The notes beneath the pieces are model-generated. The model had not been told where the DNA came from. It searched no databases and saw nothing but the letters and a program-made list of their open reading frames with translations. Shown here piece by piece: positions 1 through 7,339 of a DNA stretch of 64,000 nt. The first letter of the stretch is position 1, and each line of letters opens with the position of its first letter. Source of the DNA: CAYNFR01 sp964396595. GTDB lineage: Bacteria > Bacteroidota > Bacteroidia > Chitinophagales > Saprospiraceae. The position numbers and the translations under genes are program-made. The DNA lies in contig CAYNFR010000001.1 in the NCBI GenBank assembly GCA_964396595.1, positions 1-64,000 on the forward strand. Reading direction: 5' to 3'.

Positions 1-123
1 TTTGGCGCTTGGCGAAGAAGCGGATTTCGAAGCACTAAACTGTCTGCCAGCAATGAACTTGATACGAAGCACAAAGCTTCACTTAAGCACTGAACCCGCC
101 ATTGAGCCAAGCCTGTTATGGGC
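1..123 (-). repeat. attC-like imperfect hairpin, truncated by the window edge
   Basis: On the minus strand, directly after the protease stop codon, a 9-mer GCCCATAAC (123-115) is followed by a long imperfect inverted repeat. GCTTGGC at 7-13 pairs with GCCAAGC at 106-112, then six unpaired bases on each side (14-19 and 100-105), then GCGG at 20-23 pairs with CCGC at 96-99, a mismatch, and two more pairs. This symmetric stem with unpaired spacers and a terminal core ending in AAC is the layout of an integron attC site (R'' then L''). The matching L' and R' end would lie left of base 1. The same 9-mer, in the orientation expected of the cassette's other end, is at 3818-3826. It could also be a different long-palindrome repeat. 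The attC reading is inference. Confidence 0.5.
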
Positions 124-129
124 TGTGCT

Positions 130-2694
130 TTATTGAGTTTTTATTTCAATAGGAACTTCAATCATGTTTTTAATGGTAGTATACAGCTCAACATCTTGTG
201 CTGGAGTCTCAAGAGAAATAATCAAAGAATAACGTGTTTGATTTTCTACTTTACCCAAATGCTTGCGTTCACGCCACCAACCAATAACTGGATAAACCGC
301 AATGAGATTGCATTCAGAAAGATCTGCTGCTGTCATTTCCATATAATCTGAATGAATTGATCCATTACTACGATTATCTTTTCCAACTTTCCAACGTTCA
401 GCACCCGACTTTCCTTGGAAATCTTCGTCTTCTTCTCTTGCTGCATTGTTTATTCGTTTTCTGAAAACTTCTTCTCTATCGCCTACATTATTGACATCAA
501 AACGTAACCCGTGTGACTGATAGCGATATTTGTCTTTCCAACCAATTTCACCTGCTCCAGGTTCTATAAAATAGGAGAGTGTAATTTTTAATTTCACGGG
601 TATTTCGCCCATTTGTAGCAACAAATCGCGTGCCCACGGAAGATTGAAAAAGTGAATTTCGTTTGTTTCAGTATCACTACTTCTTTTGCCTTCCTTAATT
701 TTGAAACTGAAAGGATGAATGGTTTCCTGTGCTATGTATGTCAATGCACTTTCCCGACTATACATTGCGCGGTCTAAGTCGGGAACGCCATAACCGAAAG
801 TTCGTAGCAAATTAATATAATCTCCTTTTTTGGTTCTACGAACATTTAATTGATTAAACATAGCTTCATTCCAATTAGCAGAGTGAACCATTAAACCTCT
901 TATGGTTTCCGCCCAAGCACTTGGATATTCATACGCAATTTTTGCAGCAAACCACGATGCTTGTGCAGCCGCAGCACTTGTGGCATTTATGGTCTCGAAT
1001 GGCTTTTGATTAAAGTTGGCTGCAGTGGATAATAAATCTAAATCATCGTGATTAGTAATATTTTTCCCATCAGGAGTAACCAACAGATTACCTCCTTCAA
1101 AAACCACATCGGGTTTAATAGGCCATTTTTTCTCCCAAAAATTAGAGGTTGTGCTATGAGGGGATAGCTCCCCTTCTTGTGCAAGAAGTGTATAGTCTTG
1201 ATAATTACCTATACCATTCATTAACTGAACTTTTCTAGTATAACCACCAACTACAAGAGCATTCCAAGCCTGTGCGGGATTTTGGATCGAAGTACCATAA
1301 TTTATTGTAGGATAGTCTTTTAAATCATTTAAATCAGGAAACTGTTTAATCATATTACCTGCTGATACGATAATCAGGCGTTGACTATCACCTCCATCAA
1401 AAGCCAAATTATCAATCTCGCCAGACCAAGAAGATGGACGTCCTTTATCAGTTCCTCTAATTGCCGTAACAGATAAACAATATACCAATGTATGATTGTT
1501 GTTTTGAATTTCCGCTCTTGAGATGGCTTGATTTGTAATAGGACCCCAGTGCTCTTCCTTGGTTTCCTCTTGGTTTGGTCGAGGCAAGATTTTAACAGAG
1601 CACAATTTATGAGTGAGTGTCACTGTGCTTTGTGAAACAAGTAGCTGTTCCATTTGTCCATAACCTGCTAGACCAGCCATTAATGTTCCGTGTCCAGAAC
1701 CTGGCTCGTGATCGTCAGTTCCCCAAGCATTATCAACGGTAAGAGTATCTGCATTGTCAAGTAACGGTTGTAATAATTGATGTCCGTTATTTACTCCACT
1801 ATCCAACAAACAAACTTTTATGTTACTTTCAATCAATTCAATTCTGTTCAACAAATTATCAACCCACGCCTGTTGTTCAACACTACTTTCGTTTACCCAA
1901 AACCCTGCGGGTTCTTGCCCTGCCCGGAACTCTGCCAACAAATCGCTTTGCATCATCAATTCGATTAACTGTTCACGATTCGCATTTATCAATAAAACAG
2001 CTCTTTCGGGAAAGACGACAACTTGTGTTTGGTTGTTATTTTTTTTAGCTTCAATTCCAATGCTTTCAAGTGTTGCAAGAAACTGAGCAATTTGAACCTG
2101 TTCTTGGTTTTCTTTTGTGTTTACATTCAACCACGCTTCACTCCATTTGGCGGTCTCAGTCGGAATAAGTTGAGGTTTGTCTGTCCACAGCCCCTCCAAT
2201 AAGGCTATGCTTACATCCTCAATACTATTTACTAAATCTGCATTAAGTGGATTTTCTGTATCTCTATAATTTTTTGTTTGATAGGCTTGAATTTTTTTAA
2301 GAAAATGACCTTCTTTTCCATTAGGAACATAAACAAGAGCCTTGGTTACAATTTGATTTTCTTCCGATAATTCAGATTTAATATTCAAAAGTCTTATCCA
2401 TTTTTCAGACTTTTTACCTCGCATACTTTCCAAACTTTTGGTTATTAGGTCGTGGTTGGAAGCGCTGGTGAACTGAATATAAGTTCCTTCTCTGGTGGCA
2501 ATCTTTTCCGCACTGCGTTGTTGTTGCAGTTGCTCTTTTTGTTGCCAAATCTCATCAAACTGATTTAAAAGTTTTTGGCTTTGGGTTGCCCTATCACGAA
2601 CAGGTATTCGGGGTTTTGCTCCCATTGCCGAAGGGGCTCTGTATTTTTCGCTCCTTACATTCCCTGATATAAAGATGTGTTTATATGATGCCAT
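130..2694 (-). CDS. ietS: Subtilisin-like serine protease of an ietAS-type pair (IetS-like)
   Basis: Family S8 peptidase of 854 residues with the full catalytic set: Asp298 in LLDSG, His335 in GSGHGT, the oxyanion Asn447 in VSAGN and Ser573 in NATSAAAA. It has no signal peptide, so it is cytoplasmic. The first ~290 residues are a long charged region with no domain I recognise. The gene starts 9 bp after the AAA ATPase stop, so the two are co-transcribed. A cytoplasmic subtilase directly behind a small AAA ATPase is the ietA/ietS arrangement, first described as a plasmid stability/incompatibility locus in Agrobacterium and later listed among anti-phage systems. In that model the protease is the toxic effector restrained by the ATPase. 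The gene lies in AT-rich sequence and is followed by an attC-like hairpin, which suggests acquisition. The symbol is given by analogy. Confidence 0.85.
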   Translation of the reverse strand: MASYKHIFISGNVRSEKYRAPSAMGAKPRIPVRDRATQSQKLLNQFDEIWQQKEQLQQQRSAEKIATREGTYIQFTSASNHDLITKSLESMRGKKSEKWIRLLNIKSELSEENQIVTKALVYVPNGKEGHFLKKIQAYQTKNYRDTENPLNADLVNSIEDVSIALLEGLWTDKPQLIPTETAKWSEAWLNVNTKENQEQVQIAQFLATLESIGIEAKKNNNQTQVVVFPERAVLLINANREQLIELMMQSDLLAEFRAGQEPAGFWVNESSVEQQAWVDNLLNRIELIESNIKVCLLDSGVNNGHQLLQPLLDNADTLTVDNAWGTDDHEPGSGHGTLMAGLAGYGQMEQLLVSQSTVTLTHKLCSVKILPRPNQEETKEEHWGPITNQAISRAEIQNNNHTLVYCLSVTAIRGTDKGRPSSWSGEIDNLAFDGGDSQRLIIVSAGNMIKQFPDLNDLKDYPTINYGTSIQNPAQAWNALVVGGYTRKVQLMNGIGNYQDYTLLAQEGELSPHSTTSNFWEKKWPIKPDVVFEGGNLLVTPDGKNITNHDDLDLLSTAANFNQKPFETINATSAAAAQASWFAAKIAYEYPSAWAETIRGLMVHSANWNEAMFNQLNVRRTKKGDYINLLRTFGYGVPDLDRAMYSRESALTYIAQETIHPFSFKIKEGKRSSDTETNEIHFFNLPWARDLLLQMGEIPVKLKITLSYFIEPGAGEIGWKDKYRYQSHGLRFDVNNVGDREEVFRKRINNAAREEDEDFQGKSGAERWKVGKDNRSNGSIHSDYMEMTAADLSECNLIAVYPVIGWWRERKHLGKVENQTRYSLIISLETPAQDVELYTTIKNMIEVPIEIKTQ

Positions 2695-2703
2695 TCTTTA
2701 AAC

Positions 2704-3657
2704 TTATTTGTGATACGCTGCATTGCGGTCTTTGATTGCTTTTAAGATTAAATCATTATTCATTTGCTGTTTTTCATTCAAGACCGTTTCTTTTATGGCA
2801 TCAATGCAGGCAAGCGATATTTCAGCGTGACTAAGTCCGTTTATGTTTGGTAATAAATCATCGAATTTTATTTTTTTACTGAATCGGGCAAGCCTGTTTT
2901 TTAGTAAATCTCGTTTTTCGTCAATATTTGGCAGGTGGTATAGAATCACATCATCAAACCTGCGGAAAAGAGCTTGGTCTAAAAGTTGTTTATTGTTAGT
3001 AATTGCAATGATAAGACTGTCGGAATTGTCTCGTTCAATGAATTGAAGAAACGAATTTAAAACCCTTCGCATTTCTCCCACATCGTTATCACGGCTACGT
3101 TCACCACCAATGGCATCAAATTCATCAAACAGATAAACGCCCTGTTTCTGCTCAATCAAATCAAACACCTGACGTAATTTAGCACTGGTTTCGCCCATAA
3201 ATTTTGTTACCATTTTGTCCATTAAAATGGTGTATAGTGGTAAGTTCAATTCGTTGGCAATGATGGAAGCCGTAAGCGTTTTTCCCGTTCCCGGAGGCCC
3301 TGAAAGTAAAATCTTCCTACGGTTTTCCAAATCGTGCTTGCGGAGCTTGTCTTGTTGCACAAACTCTGAAATGATGCGATTAATTTTGGATTTAATGTCT
3401 TCCGAAGCAATAATATCTGAAAGATTGACGGCAGGGACATTTTCCAATATCAATCCCTGCAAATCTGGAGCAAAGGCTTTGGTTTTATGCTTGGTTTCTT
3501 TTGCCTTGTCTATGATGGTTTTAATCTCGTTGGCAACAAGCGAATGCCCCAACTTGGCTTCGTGGGCGGCAATCTGCAATGCAATAGTAGTGAACCTTTC
3601 GGGTTCACTGTTGTAATGCGATTTGATTAATGATATGATGTAGTCTGCTTTTGCCAT
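2704..3657 (-). CDS. ietA: AAA ATPase partner of the subtilase (IetA-like)
   Basis: A 317-residue AAA+ protein. An N-terminal helical region (1-~75) precedes one AAA module with Walker A GPPGTGKT at about 120-127, Walker B LFDEFD at about 176-181 with the catalytic Glu, a sensor-1 Asn (ITNN) and paired arginines (FRRFDD) as arginine-finger candidates. Length and architecture fit ATPases found next to S8 proteases in ietAS loci, where the ATPase is thought to hold the protease in check or couple it to a trigger. It is the first gene of the pair. Its ATG lies 7 bp after a TAACTTTG -7 element, so the transcript may be leaderless. The TAA stop is 9 bp before the protease start. The AAA class is certain; the IetA role rests on the neighbour. 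Confidence 0.85.
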   Translation of the reverse strand: MAKADYIISLIKSHYNSEPERFTTIALQIAAHEAKLGHSLVANEIKTIIDKAKETKHKTKAFAPDLQGLILENVPAVNLSDIIASEDIKSKINRIISEFVQQDKLRKHDLENRRKILLSGPPGTGKTLTASIIANELNLPLYTILMDKMVTKFMGETSAKLRQVFDLIEQKQGVYLFDEFDAIGGERSRDNDVGEMRRVLNSFLQFIERDNSDSLIIAITNNKQLLDQALFRRFDDVILYHLPNIDEKRDLLKNRLARFSKKIKFDDLLPNINGLSHAEISLACIDAIKETVLNEKQQMNNDLILKAIKDRNAAYHK

Positions 3658-3664
3658 CTGCCTA

Positions 3665-3672
3665 CAAAGTTA
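3665..3672 (-). promoter_or_regulatory. Probable -7 element (TAACTTTG) for the ietA-ietS operon
   Basis: TAACTTTG on the minus strand matches the Bacteroidota -7 consensus TAnnTTTG. It ends 7 bp before the ietA ATG, so initiation at the usual distance would put the transcript start at or next to the start codon. A TTG that could serve as the -33 element lies 24 bp further upstream (3697-3699), slightly longer than the common spacing. Confidence 0.5.
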
Positions 3673-3789
3673 CAATATATTAAGTTTGCTTGTTGTCAAA
3701 TTATGTTATTGTTTGTCAGTAAACTAAAGTATGATTTCTATGTCAATTTGTTGTTTAAGTTGTCTTTTTATTGTAAAAAAGTTAGTGTT

Positions 3790-4017
3790 CTATGTCGGAT
3801 AGGTCTGTATTAGCATTGCCCATAACCTATTTAAAGCCGGCAATGTCTCGAGATTTTCTATCTTAATTATTTGATTACCTCCTAAATTAAGCGATACTAA
3901 AAGTGTCAATTTTGATACCTCTTTGGGAATTATCTCTATTCCACAAGAACTCAAGTCGAGTTTACCAGTCTTTTCTTTTAGCTCTTTATTTATTCTATTG
4001 TTAACTTCTGTATTCAT
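3790..4017 (-). pseudogene. Truncated leucine-rich-repeat gene (5' fragment)
   Basis: The 75-codon frame starts normally and shows LRR spacing: LDLSSCGIEIIP, then LVSLNLGGNQI, then IENLETLPALNRL. LRR proteins of this type continue for many more repeats, but here the pattern stops at residue 64 and about 11 unrelated residues follow before the stop. The break falls exactly on the 9-mer GTTATGGGC (minus strand, 3826-3818), the same 9-mer found in the attC-like hairpin at the far end of the ietAS genes. I read this as an LRR gene interrupted or replaced by the ietAS cassette after the G of codon 64. The missing 3' part is not in the window and might lie left of base 1. Confidence 0.6.
3818..3826 (-). 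other. Putative cassette boundary 9-mer (R'-like core GTTATGGGC)
   Basis: On the minus strand this reads GTTATGGGC. It is the exact reverse complement of the 9-mer GCCCATAAC (minus strand, 123-115) that opens the attC-like hairpin. In an integron cassette the 5' end carries the TTRRRY half of the same attC core, so complementarity of the two ends is expected. The match extends: after two mismatched bases, TGCT is also shared. The LRR reading frame ends at this point. Confidence 0.45.
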
Positions 4018-4041
4018 GGTTTAAATTTTATTTTTTTGTAC

Positions 4042-4090
4042 CTTTTCTCGTCAATAGCTCTGCTATTAACTCAAAAAAGAGCTTCGTCTG
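4042..4090. repeat. Dispersed hairpin repeat, copy A
   Basis: Matches 33011-33059 over 49 bp with 40 identical bases and no gaps. It can form a stem AGCTCT (4056-4061) with AGAGCT (4078-4083) around a 16-base loop. It sits just upstream of the truncated LRR gene. Confidence 0.55.
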
Positions 4091-4149
4091 ACATAAAATG
4101 TCCTTATTTTTGTGATTCAAACGCATAGACCTAAATAGTTACATTTTTT

Positions 4150-4245
4150 TTATTTATCCTGAAATATATTATTCACCACTGTCCGCACATCCGGATGCAG
4201 TTGGTTGATATCCATACCATCACCATTAAGGAAGTATTTAGACAT
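4150..4245 (-). pseudogene. Fragment resembling the TIGR02391 (Ymh) domain
   Basis: A 31-codon minus-strand frame contains INQLHPDVRTVVNNIFQDK and then stops. From memory, TIGR02391/Hypoth_Ymh proteins carry a motif like LHPxV...LF.DGHYREAVFNAF, and this peptide resembles its start, cut after the DK. That family is common in phage-defence and restriction-linked loci. Only a remnant is present. The assignment rests on a short motif and is tentative. Confidence 0.3.
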
Positions 4246-4681
4246 TCCAGACTAATCTTTACAAAAGTATCATTCGAAAAATCGATGGAAAACACATCAT
4301 TAAGTTCCGACTATACGCATTTTTATATATACGCATTTTTACATGGTCAGATTTATATAATTATTTTGTTGATAATTAGCATGTTACTTCCCAATTTATT
4401 TACCTGAAACCCAAGTAAGATATGTGGTTTAAGGCGATTTGGGCAACGGTTGGGCAACAAAAGTAATGAGAGGTACAGAACTGTAGGGACAGAAATAGAT
4501 TTTTGAGAATGAAGCTTATGTCATGGATGCAAAAGAAAGTGCCGTACTGCCAATTAACAATGCTACTACATCTGCAATTACGCTTTCAATTGCCGTGACT
4601 GAAACAGTACGCATCCACTGATTTTAGTGATGGGGATGGCGTTTTATCAAGAAAAAGATATTAATTAGCTCTAATATGATT

Positions 4682-5125
4682 TTAAAATGGAAGATCATCA
4701 TCAAGATTTATATTTTCATCATTTTCATCCAAATCAGTATTATAAAGGTTTGCTAACAGATCTATTTCCTTTAAATGACCTGTTTCTATTAAGTAGTCAA
4801 CTTTTGTAATAATGTCGTTTGGTCCAAGTTCCATTTTGGGGTTACCTTCTTTAACCATTTCAATAACTCTGATGAGATCACTATAGTGACCAATTCTTAC
4901 AACTTTTTCCTCAGGCCTAAACCAAATAGTCCAGCCACCATTGACCAAAATCGAATAATTATCTTCATCATCATATTCATTAAAATCATCTCGTATAAAT
5001 ATTTGATCAGTTCCAGTTAACTCATGATGTGGCCCAAAATCATTAAATGCTGGGTCTGGCGTACAATAAAAAATGTCACCATCTTGTAGTTCTTCCGCTA
5101 ATACTATTTCAAATTTAAGTTTCAT
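4682..5125 (-). CDS. Small acidic protein with an SSB-like C-terminal tip
   Basis: A 147-residue protein of unknown function, rich in Asp and Glu, with no signal peptide or membrane segment. The body (about 1-120) has a beta-rich opening (FEIVLAEELQDGDIFY) and a Trp-containing segment (GGWTIWFRPEEKVVRIG). The last 16 residues are almost all acidic and end in NLDDDLPF. This closely matches the conserved C-terminal tip of single-stranded DNA-binding protein (DDDIPF in E. coli), which docks repair and replication enzymes such as RecQ, RecO and PriA. No OB-fold is evident, so it is not SSB itself. It starts 31 bp after the mnmE stop on the same strand and may be co-transcribed. Contact with SSB-binding proteins is inference. 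Confidence 0.7.
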   Translation of the reverse strand: MKLKFEIVLAEELQDGDIFYCTPDPAFNDFGPHHELTGTDQIFIRDDFNEYDDEDNYSILVNGGWTIWFRPEEKVVRIGHYSDLIRVIEMVKEGNPKMELGPNDIITKVDYLIETGHLKEIDLLANLYNTDLDENDENINLDDDLPF

Positions 5126-5156
5126 GACTGTTTATTTAATTAAAATGCTTATCTAT

Positions 5157-6557
5157 TTATTTCCCGATACAAAACCGACTAAATATGCTCTCCAGCAAAT
5201 CATCCGCATACACTTCTCCGGTGATCTCACCTATGTGATATAGTGATTGTCGGATGTCCATCGCGATAAAGTCGCCGGACAGGCCGCCTCGCATACCTTC
5301 CAGTGCCTTCTCTAGAGCAGCATCCGCTTTTTGTAATGCTTCGACATGACGCAGATTAGTGATGATCGTGGTATCGGTCGACAACTGATTTTTTACAATA
5401 GACACTAGATGATGACGGACATCGTCGAGGCGCGTTTTCAATTTAGCACTAAAGGCGATAGTCGGTGTTCTCCCGGTGAGTGTGCTCACGGCTTCTTCGA
5501 TATCATACGCATTGCACATATTACTCGACTGATCCGCTTTATTAAGTAGGATGATGGCAGATTGCTCTTTATTGATCGTTATTTCTTTGAAGCGAGCTAC
5601 AATATCTCTATGGTCTTCTTGAATATCATCCAGAAATAGTACGATAGTTGCTTTTTCGATTTGTTGTATCGTGCGCGCAATACCTAGTGATTCAACATGA
5701 TCTTCTGTCGATCTGATACCGGCGGTATCAATAAACCTGAATGGCGCTCCCTCTATATTAATCGAATCCTCTATGACATCTCTGGTGGTGCCGGCTATGG
5801 GACTGACTATGGCTTTTTCTTCATTGAGCAGCGCATTAAGAAGGGTGGATTTACCGACATTGGGGCGACCTACGATCGCTACCGGTATTCCTTTTTTGAA
5901 AGCGTTGCCATGGGCAAATGATTCTATCAATATTTTAAAATAATCCCTGATTCGTATGATTAAATGGGACAACTTCTCCCGATCGGCAAATTCTACATCT
6001 TCCTCTCCAAAATCCAATTCCAATTCGATCAAGGCGGCAAAATCGATTAGCTCTTGCCTGAGATTATTTAAATCATCCGAAAATCCCCCGCGCAACTGAT
6101 TCATGGCCAGTTTGTGCGCCCCTTCATTCTCAGAAGCTATCAAGTCCGCCACTGCTTCTGCTTGCGACAGATCCAGCTGCCCATTGATAAAAGCTCTCAT
6201 GGTAAACTCTCCCGGCTGTGCTGCCCGTGCTCCTTTATCTATCATTAACCTAAGCAATCTACTGATGATATAGGGTGAACCATGACAACTGATCTCAACT
6301 ACATCCTCTTTCGTGTAAGATTTCGGCGCTCTGAAAATCGAAACGAGACATTCATCGATGATCTCTTTGTTTTCATCTTTGATCTTGCCAAAGTGAATGG
6401 TATGCCCCGGTACTTTCTCTAGACGCTTTCCTACAAATACTGAATCAACAAGTGATATGCTCTCAGCCCCTGAAAGCCGAATAACAGCTATTGCTCCTAC
6501 GCCAACAGGCGTGGCTAGCGCAACAATGGTATCGGATAAATGTGCTGTTTGCGACAT
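5157..6557 (-). CDS. mnmE: tRNA uridine-5-carboxymethylaminomethyl modification GTPase MnmE
   Basis: Complete 466-residue MnmE (TrmE). The N-terminal tetrahydrofolate-binding domain (TIVALATPVGVGAIAVIRLSG) is followed by a helical domain with an inserted G domain: P-loop GRPNVGKST at about 228-236, G2 TTRD, G3 DTAGIR and G4 NKAD. The protein ends in the family's FCIGK motif, whose Cys is needed for modification. With MnmG it installs the 5-carboxymethylaminomethyl group on wobble U34 of several tRNAs in the cytoplasm. MnmG is not in this window. Normal family length and a clear ATG start. Confidence 0.98.
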   Translation of the reverse strand: MSQTAHLSDTIVALATPVGVGAIAVIRLSGAESISLVDSVFVGKRLEKVPGHTIHFGKIKDENKEIIDECLVSIFRAPKSYTKEDVVEISCHGSPYIISRLLRLMIDKGARAAQPGEFTMRAFINGQLDLSQAEAVADLIASENEGAHKLAMNQLRGGFSDDLNNLRQELIDFAALIELELDFGEEDVEFADREKLSHLIIRIRDYFKILIESFAHGNAFKKGIPVAIVGRPNVGKSTLLNALLNEEKAIVSPIAGTTRDVIEDSINIEGAPFRFIDTAGIRSTEDHVESLGIARTIQQIEKATIVLFLDDIQEDHRDIVARFKEITINKEQSAIILLNKADQSSNMCNAYDIEEAVSTLTGRTPTIAFSAKLKTRLDDVRHHLVSIVKNQLSTDTTIITNLRHVEALQKADAALEKALEGMRGGLSGDFIAMDIRQSLYHIGEITGEVYADDLLESIFSRFCIGK

Positions 6558-6658
6558 ACTATTTTAATACTGCATAGATAACAACAATAGCTCAAATGCG
6601 AAATACTATCTCCTCGTAGGATACCATGGCGTGAGGTTTAAGAACGCTAAGACATACT

Positions 6659-7207
6659 CTAAAAAAGTGGGTTAAGCGCAAAATACTTCCATAACATAGC
6701 AGCATGAAGAGATTGCATAAACTTATCTTCTGATAGTAGATGATATACTTCCTGAGGTTTCAGTATGTGAACGGTTATATCCTCCGTTCGATCGAGCGAC
6801 TGGGTAGTTACTCGGTTTACACCGACTGCCAGAAAACCATGCACCCTATTGTTATGTGTACCCGGATTGGCATTAGAAGTCATGAAATATTGCCATTCTC
6901 CACCGCCATATCCTGTTTCTTCGATAAGCTCGCGCTGTGCCGTTGCTATGGGTGAATCGTCTTCTTCGTCACACACCCCGGCACATAATTCTATTATCTC
7001 TTGACCTACGGCGTGACGGTATTGGCTGACAAGAATAAAGTTACCTTCCACATCTATGGCAATGGTATTTACCCAGTCAGGATACTCAAAGGTGTAATAG
7101 GACTCCATGATTTCCCCATTGGGCATCTGAAGCCTGTCTTCCCGAATGGTCAGCCATGGTTTATGTTCAAAAAGATATTTTTCTGAGAGTTTCTTCCAAT
7201 TTTTCAT
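6659..7207 (-). CDS. NUDIX hydrolase, ADP-ribose pyrophosphatase type
   Basis: 182 residues. The NUDIX signature is around 83-107: AGVCDEED then AQRELIEETGYG. The catalytic REL.EE core is intact, but the first half of the box is one residue longer than GX5EX7REUXEEXGU and has Asp where the first Glu is expected. The N-terminal strand pairs and the GTHNNRVHGFLA segment fit the ADP-sugar pyrophosphatase branch, which splits ADP-ribose or similar nucleoside diphosphate sugars. Substrate is inferred from subfamily resemblance. It stands alone, 101 bp upstream of mnmE on the same strand. Confidence 0.85.
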   Translation of the reverse strand: MKNWKKLSEKYLFEHKPWLTIREDRLQMPNGEIMESYYTFEYPDWVNTIAIDVEGNFILVSQYRHAVGQEIIELCAGVCDEEDDSPIATAQRELIEETGYGGGEWQYFMTSNANPGTHNNRVHGFLAVGVNRVTTQSLDRTEDITVHILKPQEVYHLLSEDKFMQSLHAAMLWKYFALNPLF

Positions 7208-7310
7208 TAATCACAATCTAGGGCTTATCCTAATTAAATGGCAGCAAAATAGTCTTTCCTTTGTTAAAACAAATTACCGCTTTTGTTAATAGGTTTTAGT
7301 AGTTGAGATC

Positions 7311-7339
7311 AGAGCTAGGGAGTGACCCTAGCTCTTTTT
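7311..7339. terminator. Perfect 10-bp hairpin overlapping the end of the membrane-protein gene
   Basis: AGAGCTAGGG (7311-7320) pairs perfectly with CCCTAGCTCT (7326-7335) around the loop AGTGA. TTTTT ending at 7339 follows on the plus strand, giving a textbook intrinsic terminator in that direction. The hairpin encodes the last codons (RARVTP-stop) of the minus-strand gene. No plus-strand gene lies upstream that would need it. Confidence 0.55.

Larger units (their letters stand above)
4018..4681. other. Decayed, gene-free accessory zone
   Basis: No intact gene is supported. The stretch holds one copy of a dispersed hairpin repeat (4042-4090), a TIGR02391-like remnant (4150-4245), a 14-bp direct repeat TATACGCATTTTTA at 4312-4325 and 4328-4341, and short unrelated open frames. 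The composition is AT-rich. It looks like the eroded end of an accessory island next to the conserved mnmE gene. Confidence 0.5.

Noticed and set aside
118..351. Plus-strand frame opposite the end of the protease gene
   Set aside because: It lies antisense to the well-supported subtilase C-terminus and has no motifs.
4195..4407. A 70-codon plus-strand frame with hydrophobic residues
   Set aside because: It overlaps the remnant fragment and a short direct repeat, has low-complexity Ile/Leu content and no neighbours or motifs.
1..4681. A complete integron with integrase
   Set aside because: No tyrosine recombinase frame is present in the window, so only a cassette-like structure is claimed.
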